From: Alistipes sp.
GTDB taxonomy: Bacteria > Bacteroidota > Bacteroidia > Bacteroidales > Rikenellaceae
NCBI GenBank assembly: GCA_017503575.1
Contig: JAFVSV010000013.1
Location: forward strand, 1-61,120
Direction of reading: 5' to 3'
Length of the DNA: 61,120 bases
Part shown: piece after piece, positions 1 to 7,684 of the stretch
Position numbering within the stretch: the stretch's first letter is position 1
How the letters are laid out: every line of letters begins with the position of its first letter
Notes under the pieces: generated by a model
Databases searched by the model: none
Told to the model about the DNA's origin: nothing
What the model saw: the letters and a program-made list of their open reading frames with translations, nothing else
Program-made: the position numbers and the translations under genes

Positions 1-77
1 CTACGTTGATAGGCTACAGATGTAAAGACAGTAATGTCAAAGTCGAGTAGTACTAATTACCCGAAAGGCTTTCTTTA
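1..77 (+). rRNA. 23S rRNA, 3' end (partial)
   Basis: The first ~77 bases match the conserved 3' end of bacterial 23S rRNA, with the GTTGATAGGC block and the GTACTAATTACCCG block near the terminus. The gene enters from the left edge, so only its end is present. The 5S gene follows about 80 bases later in the usual rrn order. The exact 3' end is approximate. Confidence 0.93.
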
Positions 78-157
78 ACTACTATCTCATCTTCGGTATA
101 TGTCAAGATTTAGTGGGTATTGGCGCCACTTGAAAAAAGCCAATTAAAACAACGTTC

Positions 158-260
<103 letters not shown>

Positions 261-270
<10 letters not shown>

Positions 271-346
271 TCAAGCCAAGTCTTATGACTTGGCTTTTTT
301 TTATGCATAAAAGCCAAGTCATAAGACTTGCCTTGAAGAGGCGGCT
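261..346. repeat. Inverted repeat copying the 5S 3' end and its terminator
   Basis: Bases 311-346 are the reverse complement of 261-296 with one mismatch in 36. The left arm holds the last bases of 5S rRNA plus the terminator hairpin, so the end of the rRNA gene is mirrored 14 bases downstream. The combined structure could fold as one very long hairpin. Confidence 0.85.
273..302 (+). terminator. Intrinsic terminator of the rRNA operon
   Basis: A perfect 10-bp stem, AAGCCAAGTC/GACTTGGCTT, with a TTAT loop is followed directly by a T-run. It lies just after the 5S gene and is a textbook rho-independent terminator. Confidence 0.9.
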
Positions 347-489
347 AAACAGCCGCCACCTATATTTACAATCCACCCCCGTTCCCCCTCCTTTGACTAA
401 GGAGGGGGCGAGAATTATAAATCGAGAAACAGCTGCCTACTTGAAGAGGTGGCTTGTGCCGCCACCTATATTTACCATCCACCCCTGTT
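332..489. repeat. Two direct copies of a ~50-bp intergenic unit
   Basis: Copy 332-383 and copy 440-489 share CTTGAAGAGG, then a GCCGCCACC block, then TATATTTAC, then ATCCACCCC. Each copy starts with the sequence mirrored from the 5S 3' end. Between them is a C/G-rich hairpin at 384-408 (CCCCCTCCTT/AAGGAGGGGG, 5-base loop). This looks like decay products of a repeated element rather than coding DNA. Confidence 0.7.
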
Positions 490-606
490 GAGGCTGACAT
501 CAAAGCCTTACAGACTTTTTAGTAAGCCTTGCGTTACTGGTGGCTTGGTATGGTTGGGGGTGGTGATTGTATTATCGCTCTTCTTCCCTCTTGTGGATAT
601 ACAAAA

Positions 607-744
607 GTATACCCGCGTTACTGGGGAGGATTGAAGTTTCTTGGGTGACAAAATTGATACCCGCATCACCTGGGGAGTGCATAGTTTTTTTTGGCGCTAC
701 TCTATTGCGTGGGTATACTTTTGTATACCCGCGTTACTGGGGAT
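607..744. repeat. Three copies of a ~21-bp GTATACCCGCGTTACTGGGGA-like repeat
   Basis: Near-identical units occur at 607-627 and 724-744. A diverged unit lies at 656-676 (GATACCCGCATCACC...). The last copy is part of a palindrome around GGGTATAC/GTATACCC at 711-731. The spacing of 49 and 68 bp is not CRISPR-like, and no cas gene is present. Confidence 0.6.
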
Positions 745-836
745 TCATTGATGTTGTTTGTTGGTAGAGCTGAGACACATATTAAATTAGGCGCAGCAAT
801 ATTGCCGCGCCTATTCTTCGCTTGTTCGTTGCACTG

Positions 837-1010
837 TTATTCAACGACGGGTGGGCAGGGTCTTAGTCTGATTGTAAGGTCGTAGATTGGCGCGTTACCA
901 TCGAAGCCCTCTGCATAATTATCATGGCCACCAAATGTGCTAAGGTAGACAACTATCTCGCTCTGCTTAAGGCGTATGTTTAACTACCCTTATACACCTC
1001 GTTCTTCTTA
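837..1010 (-). pseudogene. Remnant of a paralogous lipoprotein gene
   Basis: On the minus strand, bases 1008-950 repeat the mature N-terminus of the intact lipoprotein at 1008-1874. Both read NEVYK, then TYA, then KQSE-like codons. The copy has an in-frame TAA and a one-base deletion. After the frameshift an open frame continues (SEIVVYLSTFGGHD, then AEGFDGNAP) and ends in a stop at 837-839. The remnant abuts the stop codon of the intact gene, so the two genes appear to have recombined, leaving the start of one paralogue joined to the end of another. The parent function is unknown. Confidence 0.65.
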
Positions 1011-1874
1011 CTTGATTATTCGCTTAAGGATCTTGCGTGTATTGTCTCCATGATATACATAGTCGAGAACAATATATTCGCCATCAAACCCCGTAACCTT
1101 GTACTCGGCATTATACTCACCATTTAGGGTTAGCATACGGCTATCGGCATTGTAGCTCCACTCAAAGTCATGGGTCTCGGGTTCGATATCAGGCTCAGTA
1201 AACACATTATATTTATAGCCTGTGCCATCAGCGGCGAATGTGAAACTATGGTATCCTAAATCTTCAACATAGTCATTGCCCATAACCCTATGTGGCTCTT
1301 CAATCATTGACCACTCGGCATTGTACTCAAGCATTGAGTCAGGCTCCCACTCGCCCACGATTCCCTCAACAAACGCCGCAGCATCGAAATCCTTACAACC
1401 ATTTACAAACTCGGCAATTGATGTAGTCTCTTGGTACCACTGTGGGTATATGCGAAGTAGCATCTCACGGTGATGTTCTGCACCAACCTCGTTTCCGAAT
1501 CCAACGTATAGATAAACATTCACCTCAGATGTAATCTCCTCGGCGTTGATATACATATCGTAATATAGCGTACCATCCTCGGCTACCTCCCACTTTTGAT
1601 ATGTGGGTATTGCAACCATGGTCTCAATGTTCGGAGTAGACTTTTGAGCATCATAATTAAGAAGTATCCAACCATATCTATCCTCCGCAGGCGCATCTGT
1701 ATAGTATAACTCTAAACGTACTGATTCGACACCTGGTGTCAACTCAACAATCTGTTCGCTCTGCTTGAAGGCGTATGTTGAGTTGTCCTTATACACCTCG
1801 TTCTCCTTCTTCTCACATGATGTCATTGTCCCCAGTACAACCATCGCCATAAGGCTCAAAATCAATTTTCTCAT
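1008..1874 (-). CDS. Putative lipoprotein with C-terminal lipocalin-like domain
   Basis: The 288-residue protein begins with a lipoprotein signal peptide ending in the lipobox GTMTSC (Cys near residue 20), so it should be anchored to the envelope. No family is recognised for the N-terminal half. Residues ~175-285 (GEWEPDSM, a SFTFAADGTG strand, then LTLNGEYNAEYKV) look like a lipocalin-like beta barrel, which is inferred from pattern only. It is the last gene of a three-gene operon with 1917-2735 (42-bp gap) and 2751-3299. Its 3' end touches the remnant of a paralogue, which suggests an unstable lipoprotein locus. Confidence 0.75.
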   Translation of the reverse strand: MRKLILSLMAMVVLGTMTSCEKKENEVYKDNSTYAFKQSEQIVELTPGVESVRLELYYTDAPAEDRYGWILLNYDAQKSTPNIETMVAIPTYQKWEVAEDGTLYYDMYINAEEITSEVNVYLYVGFGNEVGAEHHREMLLRIYPQWYQETTSIAEFVNGCKDFDAAAFVEGIVGEWEPDSMLEYNAEWSMIEEPHRVMGNDYVEDLGYHSFTFAADGTGYKYNVFTEPDIEPETHDFEWSYNADSRMLTLNGEYNAEYKVTGFDGEYIVLDYVYHGDNTRKILKRIIK

Positions 1875-1916
1875 AGTCCTATCTTGTTATTAATAATCTT
1901 GTATCTGCGCACTCGG

Positions 1917-2735
1917 CTAATTTATAAGTTTGGTGACATCCACATTTAGGTCGATATTGTATAGTTGCTCCCACTTATCGACAAGCAACGCCTTTGTCCA
2001 CTGCTCGGGAGCATCCGTATCTCTTGTCACCACATGGATATTTAGCGCGTATTCCGTCTCAGATGTCTGCTGAAGGCTCTCAATAATTGTCTCATATACC
2101 CCTTGTGTCGTGTAGCCATAGGCGATAATCATCGTATACTTCGCGAAATCTATGGCTGGGTAGCTCGCCTCGGGTTCGCATGCGATATAGCGTGCGAGCT
2201 CCTCGTCGCTATCGACAACAACGACATTGTTATTTACTTCGGGCAGCCTCCACTCGCACAGTGTATCCCACAGCGAGTACTCCATATATGGTACATCTAT
2301 GGGTGTGGTGGTTGTGCTTTCGGGGTGCTTCGTAACAACAATCGTTGTCTGGCAGAGTAGGTCATTAACATCGGCATCGACGACCTCCAATGTGAAGTTG
2401 TTGTAGGGCTCGTCGAGGTATGCCCACTCGGGGGCAAAGGTAAACTCAAATGGCATCTTCGATTTTGCCACTGTTACTATATGTTTGTATAGTATATGGC
2501 TGTTGTGCAGCACCCGTATCTCGCACTCTCCACGAAATCCGCCAATATAACCCTTGCACAGGTAGGTGTGCTTGGTGAATGGTTCGTTATTCTCGGACGT
2601 ATTGTTGCTAATATAGTTCTCGGCGATGCACTCGATGGTCACCTCTGAAAGTACCACATCTTTACCGTTAACATCGATATCCAGTTCGCAGGCGGCAAAC
2701 ATCATTGCCACAAGACCAAATAGTAGTCGTTTCAT
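1917..2735 (-). CDS. Putative lipoprotein, function unknown
   Basis: The 272-residue protein starts with a short signal peptide ending in MFAAC (Cys at residue ~16), followed by an acidic ELDIDVNG stretch typical of exported Bacteroidetes lipoproteins. I recognise no family. The C-terminal part (residues ~170-270) has alternating strands and helices, including a PAIDFAKYTMIIAYG segment. It lies 15 bp downstream of the beta-barrel-like gene at 2751-3299, so the two are probably co-transcribed and may work together at the outer membrane. Confidence 0.72.
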   Translation of the reverse strand: MKRLLFGLVAMMFAACELDIDVNGKDVVLSEVTIECIAENYISNNTSENNEPFTKHTYLCKGYIGGFRGECEIRVLHNSHILYKHIVTVAKSKMPFEFTFAPEWAYLDEPYNNFTLEVVDADVNDLLCQTTIVVTKHPESTTTTPIDVPYMEYSLWDTLCEWRLPEVNNNVVVVDSDEELARYIACEPEASYPAIDFAKYTMIIAYGYTTQGVYETIIESLQQTSETEYALNIHVVTRDTDAPEQWTKALLVDKWEQLYNIDLNVDVTKLIN

Positions 2736-2750
2736 AGTTGGTTCCGCATG

Positions 2751-3299
2751 TTAGAAATTCACCGCCACACCTATTGACATAGAGTGTGCCTTGATGTTTG
2801 CCGTTGTGGTTATGTTTGTGTCTATATCGGGGAAGCTGATATCCACCGATGTTGGGAATAGGTTAAACCCGTAGCGTGCGAAGAGCGATAGACGTCCGAG
2901 GTCGACACCCACGGCGGGCGCGAGGTAGAATCCTGTGTCGAGACCATCCGTGACGCTAAGACCTGTACGCAGTGATACGAATGGCGACTTGCCACTCTTC
3001 AGTGGTGAGTACTTCGCCTCAAGGAATACGGGGACGTTAACAACATAGTAGAAGCTGTTGATATCCACATAGAAGCCTAAACCGATACCCATGGCTACAC
3101 CATGTCCCAGACGACCACCGTGTACGGTGCTGATGCCTATGTTGCTGCCGCCACCGCCGCCGCATAGAACGGCACCTCCCTCGGCCTGTACATTACCCCA
3201 GTATCCCGTCTTGTGGTAGTTGTACTTTGTCTGCTGCGCATCGGCATCTGTTGCAAATGATACCATTGCAACAATCAAAATAAGGATTACTCTTTTCAT
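2751..3299 (-). CDS. Small outer-membrane beta-barrel-like protein
   Basis: The 182-residue protein has a Sec signal peptide cut near DADAQ, then glycine-rich alternating strands (GGAVLCGGGGGSNIG, AMGIGLGFYVDI, LSLFARYGFNLF). It ends in an aromatic residue (GVAVNF), as outer-membrane barrels do. Length and pattern fit an 8-stranded OmpX/opacity-like barrel, and the exact family is not certain. It is the first gene of the operon. Its 126-base upstream region contains the poly-G promoter at 3425-3455. Confidence 0.72.
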   Translation of the reverse strand: MKRVILILIVAMVSFATDADAQQTKYNYHKTGYWGNVQAEGGAVLCGGGGGSNIGISTVHGGRLGHGVAMGIGLGFYVDINSFYYVVNVPVFLEAKYSPLKSGKSPFVSLRTGLSVTDGLDTGFYLAPAVGVDLGRLSLFARYGFNLFPTSVDISFPDIDTNITTTANIKAHSMSIGVAVNF

Positions 3300-3414
3300 A
3301 GTTGATATGTTTTAGTTTTTTTGCACAATCTCGCTCGTTGTATATATAACGCTCGAATTCTCATTTTGTGACATCATCTATCACATTTTTTTGCGAGGCT
3401 ATTATCTCGTTCTC

Positions 3415-3470
3415 TTTTCGCCTACAAATTTACCCCCCCCCATGAATTTTCCAAATTTTCGGGCAGAAAA
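3415..3470 (-). repeat. 56-bp promoter-bearing repeat, copy 1
   Basis: This 56-bp unit matches 6092-6147 at 55 of 56 positions. It encloses a nine-C run (nine G on the minus strand) and a complete Bacteroidetes promoter. The right flank (3466-3477) adds an inverted match to CATGAATTTT that copy 2 lacks. Confidence 0.85.
3425..3455 (-). promoter_or_regulatory. Promoter with a nine-G tract in its spacer, operon 3299-1008
   Basis: The minus strand reads TTTG (3455-3452), a 19-base spacer ending in nine consecutive G (3441-3433), then TAAATTTG (3432-3425). Both boxes and the spacing match the Bacteroidetes vegetative consensus. The G-tract fills half of the spacer, so gain or loss of one G would change box spacing. 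It drives the beta-barrel/lipoprotein operon that starts at 3299. Confidence 0.75.
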
Positions 3471-3576
3471 ATTCATGTTGGGTGACACTTATTTGTATTA
3501 CAATATTTTCAAGAATGAACTTTGCACAAATAGCTCTATGACTTTCCGAATGCTCGAGCAGGGATATGTGCTATCC

Positions 3577-4749
3577 TTACTCTTCTGCGGATGATGGGTT
3601 TACGTTAATCTCTACGATATCGGAGTAGTGGCCTACGCTACGGTCACTCCCTGCATATACCACTACGCACACCTCATATATGGTATCAGGCTCTGGGTTA
3701 TCGACTATAAATCTTGTCTCGAAGCTACCATCCTTGGTTTTAGCAATATCGTGGAGTCTCCACTCCTCGCTACCTTTTGGACGATAGCATAGCTTAATCT
3801 CTTCATTGTACCTTTTATATTCGGTGTTGTAATCCTTTGATGCCACGCCATCGTAGAAGATATCCACCTTGTCAACATGTGCCGTAATACGGCTGTCGCC
3901 CACATTCTCGATACCATCCAGCTCATCAAATATCTCGAGTGAGAGTTTAGGCGTAGTGATCTCTACCTCTATCTCGGCGTTGGATGTTGTAAAGTCACCC
4001 ATCATCACTACATCGCCATACACAGGCTCCTCAGGAATCAGACTCTGTTCGGGCAATACTCTTATGGAGTACTGGTACATTGTTGAATAGGCAAGGTAGT
4101 CATGACCCTCCGCTGGTAACTCCATAACAAGCTGTCCATCAACAATCTCTTCGGCATCATACTCTGCCTTTACCCACTCTTCATTTGTATAGCCGTGTCT
4201 ACGATACTTAAGCTCAATGCTTCGCAGTGGATGAGGCTCACCATCGGCAGTGTAGCTCATATTGTCAAGGGTTATCGTTGCGAACAGGCCACGCGACTCT
4301 ATATTTAGGTCGTAGTCAAATTCACACTTTGGGTCTTTTTTAGTTGTCCCGAATGTGAAATCATCGCTTGTAGCCGAGTAGTCGTAGCGCTCATCCTCGA
4401 TATAGATGCGTGCTGCATACTCGGTCATTGGGGCGAGCTTATAGAGCTTGAAAACCACCAAGCCGTCACGCATACCATACTCATCCTGGAACTGCTCCTC
4501 GCCTACAAAGTCGCCCATGCGTGCTTCGTAGCCAAGCTTTATTTTCGCCTTGGGGTTATCGTAGCCATCAACGGTCATACGAGGCATAGTGGCAAGAATA
4601 GTCACGTTGGTCTCATCGACCTCAATCTCTACCACCTCGCCAAAGTAGTGTTTAATCCCAGACTCCTTGCTATCGCTGTCGTCCCTCTCGCACGAGGTCA
4701 TCGCAATCGTTGCTACCACAGCCATAAGGCACATAATATACCTTCTCAT
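3577..4749 (-). CDS. Lipoprotein with about three Fn3-like domains
   Basis: The 390-residue protein has a signal peptide ending in the lipobox AMTSC (Cys ~20) and an acidic ERDDSDS tether. The rest resembles three consecutive fibronectin-III-like beta sandwiches at roughly 40-135, 140-255 and 258-385. Each ends with a TxYxxRIYI/VxV-type strand (TEYAARIYI, YQYSIRVLP, TIYEVCVVV). This suits a surface or periplasmic binding protein, with no known ligand. It lies 13 bp downstream of 4763-5770 and is the second gene of that operon. Confidence 0.72.
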   Translation of the reverse strand: MRRYIMCLMAVVATIAMTSCERDDSDSKESGIKHYFGEVVEIEVDETNVTILATMPRMTVDGYDNPKAKIKLGYEARMGDFVGEEQFQDEYGMRDGLVVFKLYKLAPMTEYAARIYIEDERYDYSATSDDFTFGTTKKDPKCEFDYDLNIESRGLFATITLDNMSYTADGEPHPLRSIELKYRRHGYTNEEWVKAEYDAEEIVDGQLVMELPAEGHDYLAYSTMYQYSIRVLPEQSLIPEEPVYGDVVMMGDFTTSNAEIEVEITTPKLSLEIFDELDGIENVGDSRITAHVDKVDIFYDGVASKDYNTEYKRYNEEIKLCYRPKGSEEWRLHDIAKTKDGSFETRFIVDNPEPDTIYEVCVVVYAGSDRSVGHYSDIVEINVNPSSAEE

Positions 4750-4762
4750 AACCTCTCCTTGC

Positions 4763-5770
4763 CTATATATTAAACCTCTTCATAAGCGCCTCTGGCGCGT
4801 ATGAGTCCGATATGAAAGCTCCACTTAGCGTTGCCTTAATGGCGTAACCCTCCTCGTCGCTGCAGTCGAGCGTCATCGCGCATGTGTCGCCCTCCTGGGT
4901 GAATGTCACCGAGCCACTCTGTATGGCGGCATACTCCAGGCCTAACTCGCCATCCACAGTGTCGAAGTACCACGAGCCCCACATGCCATGACTATCGTAT
5001 GTACCTATATTTAATGTGCCATCCTCGACGCTATATGTGCCAGATATTGAGGTGCTACCCTCGGCCAACGCTATCTCGAGCATAAACATTGCACCACTCT
5101 CAGCGCCCTCCTCGCCGTAGTTCTCCATAACGAGTATGTAGGCTCCCGTCTCGCCCGTCTCGGCTACGAACATCGCATTGCTACCTTCGACAGTCACATC
5201 GTTTGTAAGTGTCGTTGAGCGGATAACGTCGCCACCCTCATTTGTTGAGTCAATCTTCGCAAACTTCCCCGAGAAGGTGACATAGTGGGTCTTGCCCTCG
5301 ATAACGGCTGTTAGCTCAGCAGACTCACTCTTTACGACGAGCGTAGCATCGCTAAAGATGACGCCCTCCTCGTCGGTAATAAAGTTACCTTCAGCGTCAA
5401 CCATAATCAAGCCACCTACTGTGCCGTCGATAGTCCACTCTGCACAGCTCTCCGTCATATCGAGTGCGTATGTGCCTTCGGGCAGCTCGCCATCTTCGGT
5501 CACTGGGGCATATAGGTCGAGGCAGTAGTACGAGCCCTCGGTTAGTGACCCACCGCCAAGGTCCATCTTAAACTCGTTCTCGGCAATGATGACCGAGTAG
5601 TTATCCACGCCTGGTGTGAACTCATCGCCCCAGTACTCCACCAATAGGTACTTCGCCTCCATGCGTACATCGTACTCCTCTGGCTTTGGAGTATCACCCT
5701 CATTTTGCTTGTCACACGCTGCACAAAGTAGTGTTAGCGCAAGTAGTAGAAATAGATTTCTTGTTCTCAT
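4763..5770 (-). CDS. Lipoprotein with two tandem beta-sandwich repeats
   Basis: The 335-residue protein has a signal peptide ending in LLCAAC (Cys ~19), then a DKQNEGDTPKPEE tether. Two similar halves can be aligned: residues ~35-170 (YSVIIAENEF, then PEGTYALDM, then YVTFSGKF) and ~180-325 (YILVMENYG, then ISGTYSVED, then IKATLSGAF). This suggests an internal duplication. No family or ligand is recognised. It is the first gene of an operon with 3577-4749 and lies downstream of both a near promoter (5815-5846) and a distal poly-G promoter (6102-6132). Confidence 0.74.
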   Translation of the reverse strand: MRTRNLFLLLALTLLCAACDKQNEGDTPKPEEYDVRMEAKYLLVEYWGDEFTPGVDNYSVIIAENEFKMDLGGGSLTEGSYYCLDLYAPVTEDGELPEGTYALDMTESCAEWTIDGTVGGLIMVDAEGNFITDEEGVIFSDATLVVKSESAELTAVIEGKTHYVTFSGKFAKIDSTNEGGDVIRSTTLTNDVTVEGSNAMFVAETGETGAYILVMENYGEEGAESGAMFMLEIALAEGSTSISGTYSVEDGTLNIGTYDSHGMWGSWYFDTVDGELGLEYAAIQSGSVTFTQEGDTCAMTLDCSDEEGYAIKATLSGAFISDSYAPEALMKRFNI

Positions 5771-5814
5771 AGCTTTTATTTTTTTAGTTTGTAATTTCCA
5801 GAGTTTCGTTTATG

Positions 5815-5846
5815 CAAAGTTAGATTATCGCCACTCTATGCACAAA
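5815..5846 (-). promoter_or_regulatory. Proximal promoter of the 5770-3577 lipoprotein operon
   Basis: The minus strand has TTTG (5846-5843), a 20-base spacer and TAACTTTG (5822-5815), about 45 bases before the start codon at 5770. The operator array 5889-6003 begins 42 bases upstream of the -33 box, a position that suits an activator. Confidence 0.72.
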
Positions 5847-5888
5847 TTTTGAAGGCGAAAGTTTTTCCGTGACCACTGCAAATATGTG

Positions 5889-6003
5889 CTGATTATCAAT
5901 GTGTTATGCTGTGCAAAAATATTATTTTTTCATATTGCTGATTATCAACGAGTTACAGCGCTGCGCTTTTGCTTTGCTTTTAATGCGCTGATAATCAGTT
6001 GCG
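5889..6003 (-). promoter_or_regulatory. Operator-like array 1, three copies
   Basis: The plus strand shows CTGATTATCA at 5889 and 5938 and CTGATAATCA at 5988, with offsets of 49 and 50 bp. Copy 2 continues as ACGAGTTAC. The array sits directly upstream of the promoter at 5815-5846. Its geometry matches arrays at 8807-8934 and 15858-15976. The rest of 5771-6256 holds the two promoters and the second poly-G repeat; I see no gene in it. Confidence 0.68.
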
Positions 6004-6091
6004 TATACTTATATTACGTTTATTCTTTTGTTTTTTGACATACGCTATCTTGGTTATTATACACAAATTGCATCTATCTGTTCTTACCTTG

Positions 6092-6147
6092 TTTTCGCCT
6101 ACAAATTTACCCCCCCCCATGAATTTTCCAAATTTTCGAGCAGAAAA
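6092..6147 (-). repeat. 56-bp promoter-bearing repeat, copy 2
   Basis: Second copy of the element at 3415-3470, with one mismatch and the same orientation and the same nine-C run (6110-6118). It lies 320 bp upstream of the lipoprotein operon that begins at 5770. Confidence 0.85.
6102..6132 (-). promoter_or_regulatory. Distal poly-G promoter of the 5770-3577 operon
   Basis: The minus strand has TTTG (6132-6129), a 19-base spacer ending in nine G (6118-6110), then TAAATTTG (6109-6102). It is identical in all key positions to the promoter at 3425-3455. Transcripts from here would run through the operator array and the proximal promoter before reaching 5770. Confidence 0.7.
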
Positions 6148-6171
6148 GTGAGTGCCCATACCTTATTTATA

Positions 6172-6202
6172 TTTTATGAATATCCAATTATATATATATT
6201 TG
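6172..6202 (+). promoter_or_regulatory. Candidate promoter of the ECF sigma operon
   Basis: TATATTTG at 6195-6202 fits the -7 consensus. A weak TTTT replaces TTTG at 6172-6175, 19 bases upstream. The sigma-factor start is 55 bases downstream. The region is AT-rich, so a chance match is possible. Confidence 0.45.
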
Positions 6203-6256
6203 TTATGTGGATGTCAGGTATTCGAGATATTGGCGTAATAGGGGTAAAGAGTTTTA

Positions 6257-6736
6257 ATGATGGAGAGCCGAGAGTTTGAAATATTTGTGCAACGCACGCG
6301 TGACGAGATGCTTCGTACGGCTTGTCACTACTTGCCTCGTAGCGATGAGGCCGAGGATATCGTGCAGGATGCCCTCGTCAAGCTCTACGCCATACGCCAC
6401 CGTCTCGACGAAGGACGCAGTGTTGAGGCACTCGCAAAGGTCATTGTGCGAAATATGGCAATTGACACTCTCCGTCAGCGTTCACGTCATCCTGTTATAC
6501 CCATGCGCCCCGACCTCTCGGACGCTGGTACAATTGAGGTTGATGAGCGCCATGCCGAGCTACTGAGGGTTATCGAGACACTCCCCTCGAAGCAGCAACT
6601 TATACTTCGTATGAAGCATATCGACGGTATGGAGGTCGAGGAGATTGCCGAGACGCTTCAGATGAATATAGATGCTGTATACCAAAACCTTAGCCGCGCA
6701 CGACGTGCCGTACTTAACAAATTTAAGAAGAGTTAG
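6257..6736 (+). CDS. ECF-type RNA polymerase sigma factor
   Basis: The 159-residue protein has a sigma-70 region 2 (residues ~8-75, with DEAEDIVQDALVKLY and a helix ending RNMAIDTLRQRS) and a region 4 helix-turn-helix (residues ~110-155, LPSKQQLILRM, then MEVEEIAETLQMN, then VYQNLSRARRAV). The lack of other regions and the short length are typical of ECF sigma factors that redirect RNA polymerase to a small regulon. Two ATG codons are adjacent (6257, 6260). The next gene begins two bases after the stop, so it is probably the cognate regulatory partner. Confidence 0.93.
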   Translation: MMESREFEIFVQRTRDEMLRTACHYLPRSDEAEDIVQDALVKLYAIRHRLDEGRSVEALAKVIVRNMAIDTLRQRSRHPVIPMRPDLSDAGTIEVDERHAELLRVIETLPSKQQLILRMKHIDGMEVEEIAETLQMNIDAVYQNLSRARRAVLNKFKKS

Positions 6737-6738
6737 CA

Positions 6739-7218
6739 ATGAAGAGTAGAGAGCAGATAGCAGAGCTTGTTGAGAAGTTTCTCGATGGGCGTACAACAAA
6801 TAGTGAGGAGCGCGAGCTCTATGCGTGGTTCGGCTCAGCAGAGGTGCCCGAGGAGTGGAGTGACCTTAAGGCCATGTTCGCGTGGTACGAGGCGGGTATG
6901 CCCGAGCAGAAGCTGTCGAGGCAAGCCGAGACGCCTCGCAGCAGACGCTCGATGTGGCTTACCATAGGTTCTGTGGCAGGCATTGCAGCATCTGTGGCGC
7001 TCATCATAACACTTATACTACCAGACGTCGATGATTATGTCGATGCGACACACCTAAAGCATCAGCAGTCAGATATTTATAAGGGTAGTTACATTGTTGA
7101 GCATGGAGTGCGTAGTGATGACTTGTCCTATATTGAGGGGGATATTGAGGAGCTTCTGGAGCGTGCCGATAATCTCGAGCAGCGTGCCGACGAGCTTCTT
7201 GCGTGGGCAGACATATAG
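6739..7218 (+). CDS. Single-pass membrane protein, possible anti-sigma factor
   Basis: The 159-residue protein has a cytoplasmic helical N-terminus (residues 1-70), one transmembrane segment at ~72-94 (SMWLTIGSVAGIAASVALII) and a short extracytoplasmic acidic, leucine-rich C-terminus (ELLERADNLEQRADELL). The topology and the two-base gap after the sigma gene suit an anti-sigma factor. No anti-sigma family motif is recognised, so this is inference from context. Confidence 0.7.
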   Translation: MKSREQIAELVEKFLDGRTTNSEERELYAWFGSAEVPEEWSDLKAMFAWYEAGMPEQKLSRQAETPRSRRSMWLTIGSVAGIAASVALIITLILPDVDDYVDATHLKHQQSDIYKGSYIVEHGVRSDDLSYIEGDIEELLERADNLEQRADELLAWADI

Positions 7219-7261
7219 AATGGCAGTACTGTAAAGAGGTTAAACATAAACAAAAACAGTG

Positions 7262-7663
7262 ATGAAAAGATTATTATTAGTAATGGCTCTTCTTGTTGCG
7301 GGAGTCGTCGAGAGTAGCGCGCAGAAACATATTGACGCGTTGCTAAATAGAGATATTGGTGGTGTGCAGAGTGGCTATCAATGCACCAAGCGAATAGCTG
7401 TCAAGCGTGACCCTGTGTCTGGAGAGGTTGTCAAGCGTGTGATGGAGGTCGTCATAAACGACAATAAGGGGCTTGCCAAGCAGTTTATCGAGGCATTCAA
7501 GCTCGACCTGCCAACATCCGAAGTATGCGAGGAGCAGCAGAGGGGTAAGACGTATGTGGCTACTGCAGTGTGGCTAAACCCAAAGCGCGTATATAACATC
7601 TCCGTAACGGGAGCAGTAGTAGTCGTCAATATGCAGACGATATATCGCGAGGAGGAGAATTAA
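7262..7663 (+). CDS. Small secreted protein of unknown function
   Basis: The ~133-residue protein has a signal peptide cut near SSAQ (residue ~21). The mature part is a small alpha/beta protein (DALLNRDIGG, CTKRIAVKRDPVSGEVVKRVM, which splits into two strands). The ATG at 7262 is preferred over the GTG three bases earlier. It follows the sigma/membrane pair by 43 bp and is probably part of the same operon. I do not recognise the family with confidence. Confidence 0.68.
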   Translation: MKRLLLVMALLVAGVVESSAQKHIDALLNRDIGGVQSGYQCTKRIAVKRDPVSGEVVKRVMEVVINDNKGLAKQFIEAFKLDLPTSEVCEEQQRGKTYVATAVWLNPKRVYNISVTGAVVVVNMQTIYREEEN

Positions 7664-7684
7664 TTATTCTAAATTGTCAACATT

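Larger units (their letters stand above)
303..836. other. Repeat-rich intergenic spacer after the rRNA operon, no gene
   Basis: About 530 bases hold only repeats: the inverted copy of the 5S end, the paired ~50-bp units, the 21-bp repeats and an imperfect palindrome at 790-813 (AGGCGC...GCGCCT around GCAATATTGC). The short open frames here lack ribosome-binding sites and have compositions unlike the neighbouring genes. I see no protein gene. Confidence 0.6.

Noticed and set aside
607-744. The 21-bp repeats as a CRISPR array
   Set aside because: Only three copies, one diverged, uneven spacing and no cas genes.
3391-3594. A 67-codon frame over copy 1 of the 56-bp repeat
   Set aside because: It lies across the promoter and poly-C tract, has no ribosome-binding site and is not preserved at copy 2.
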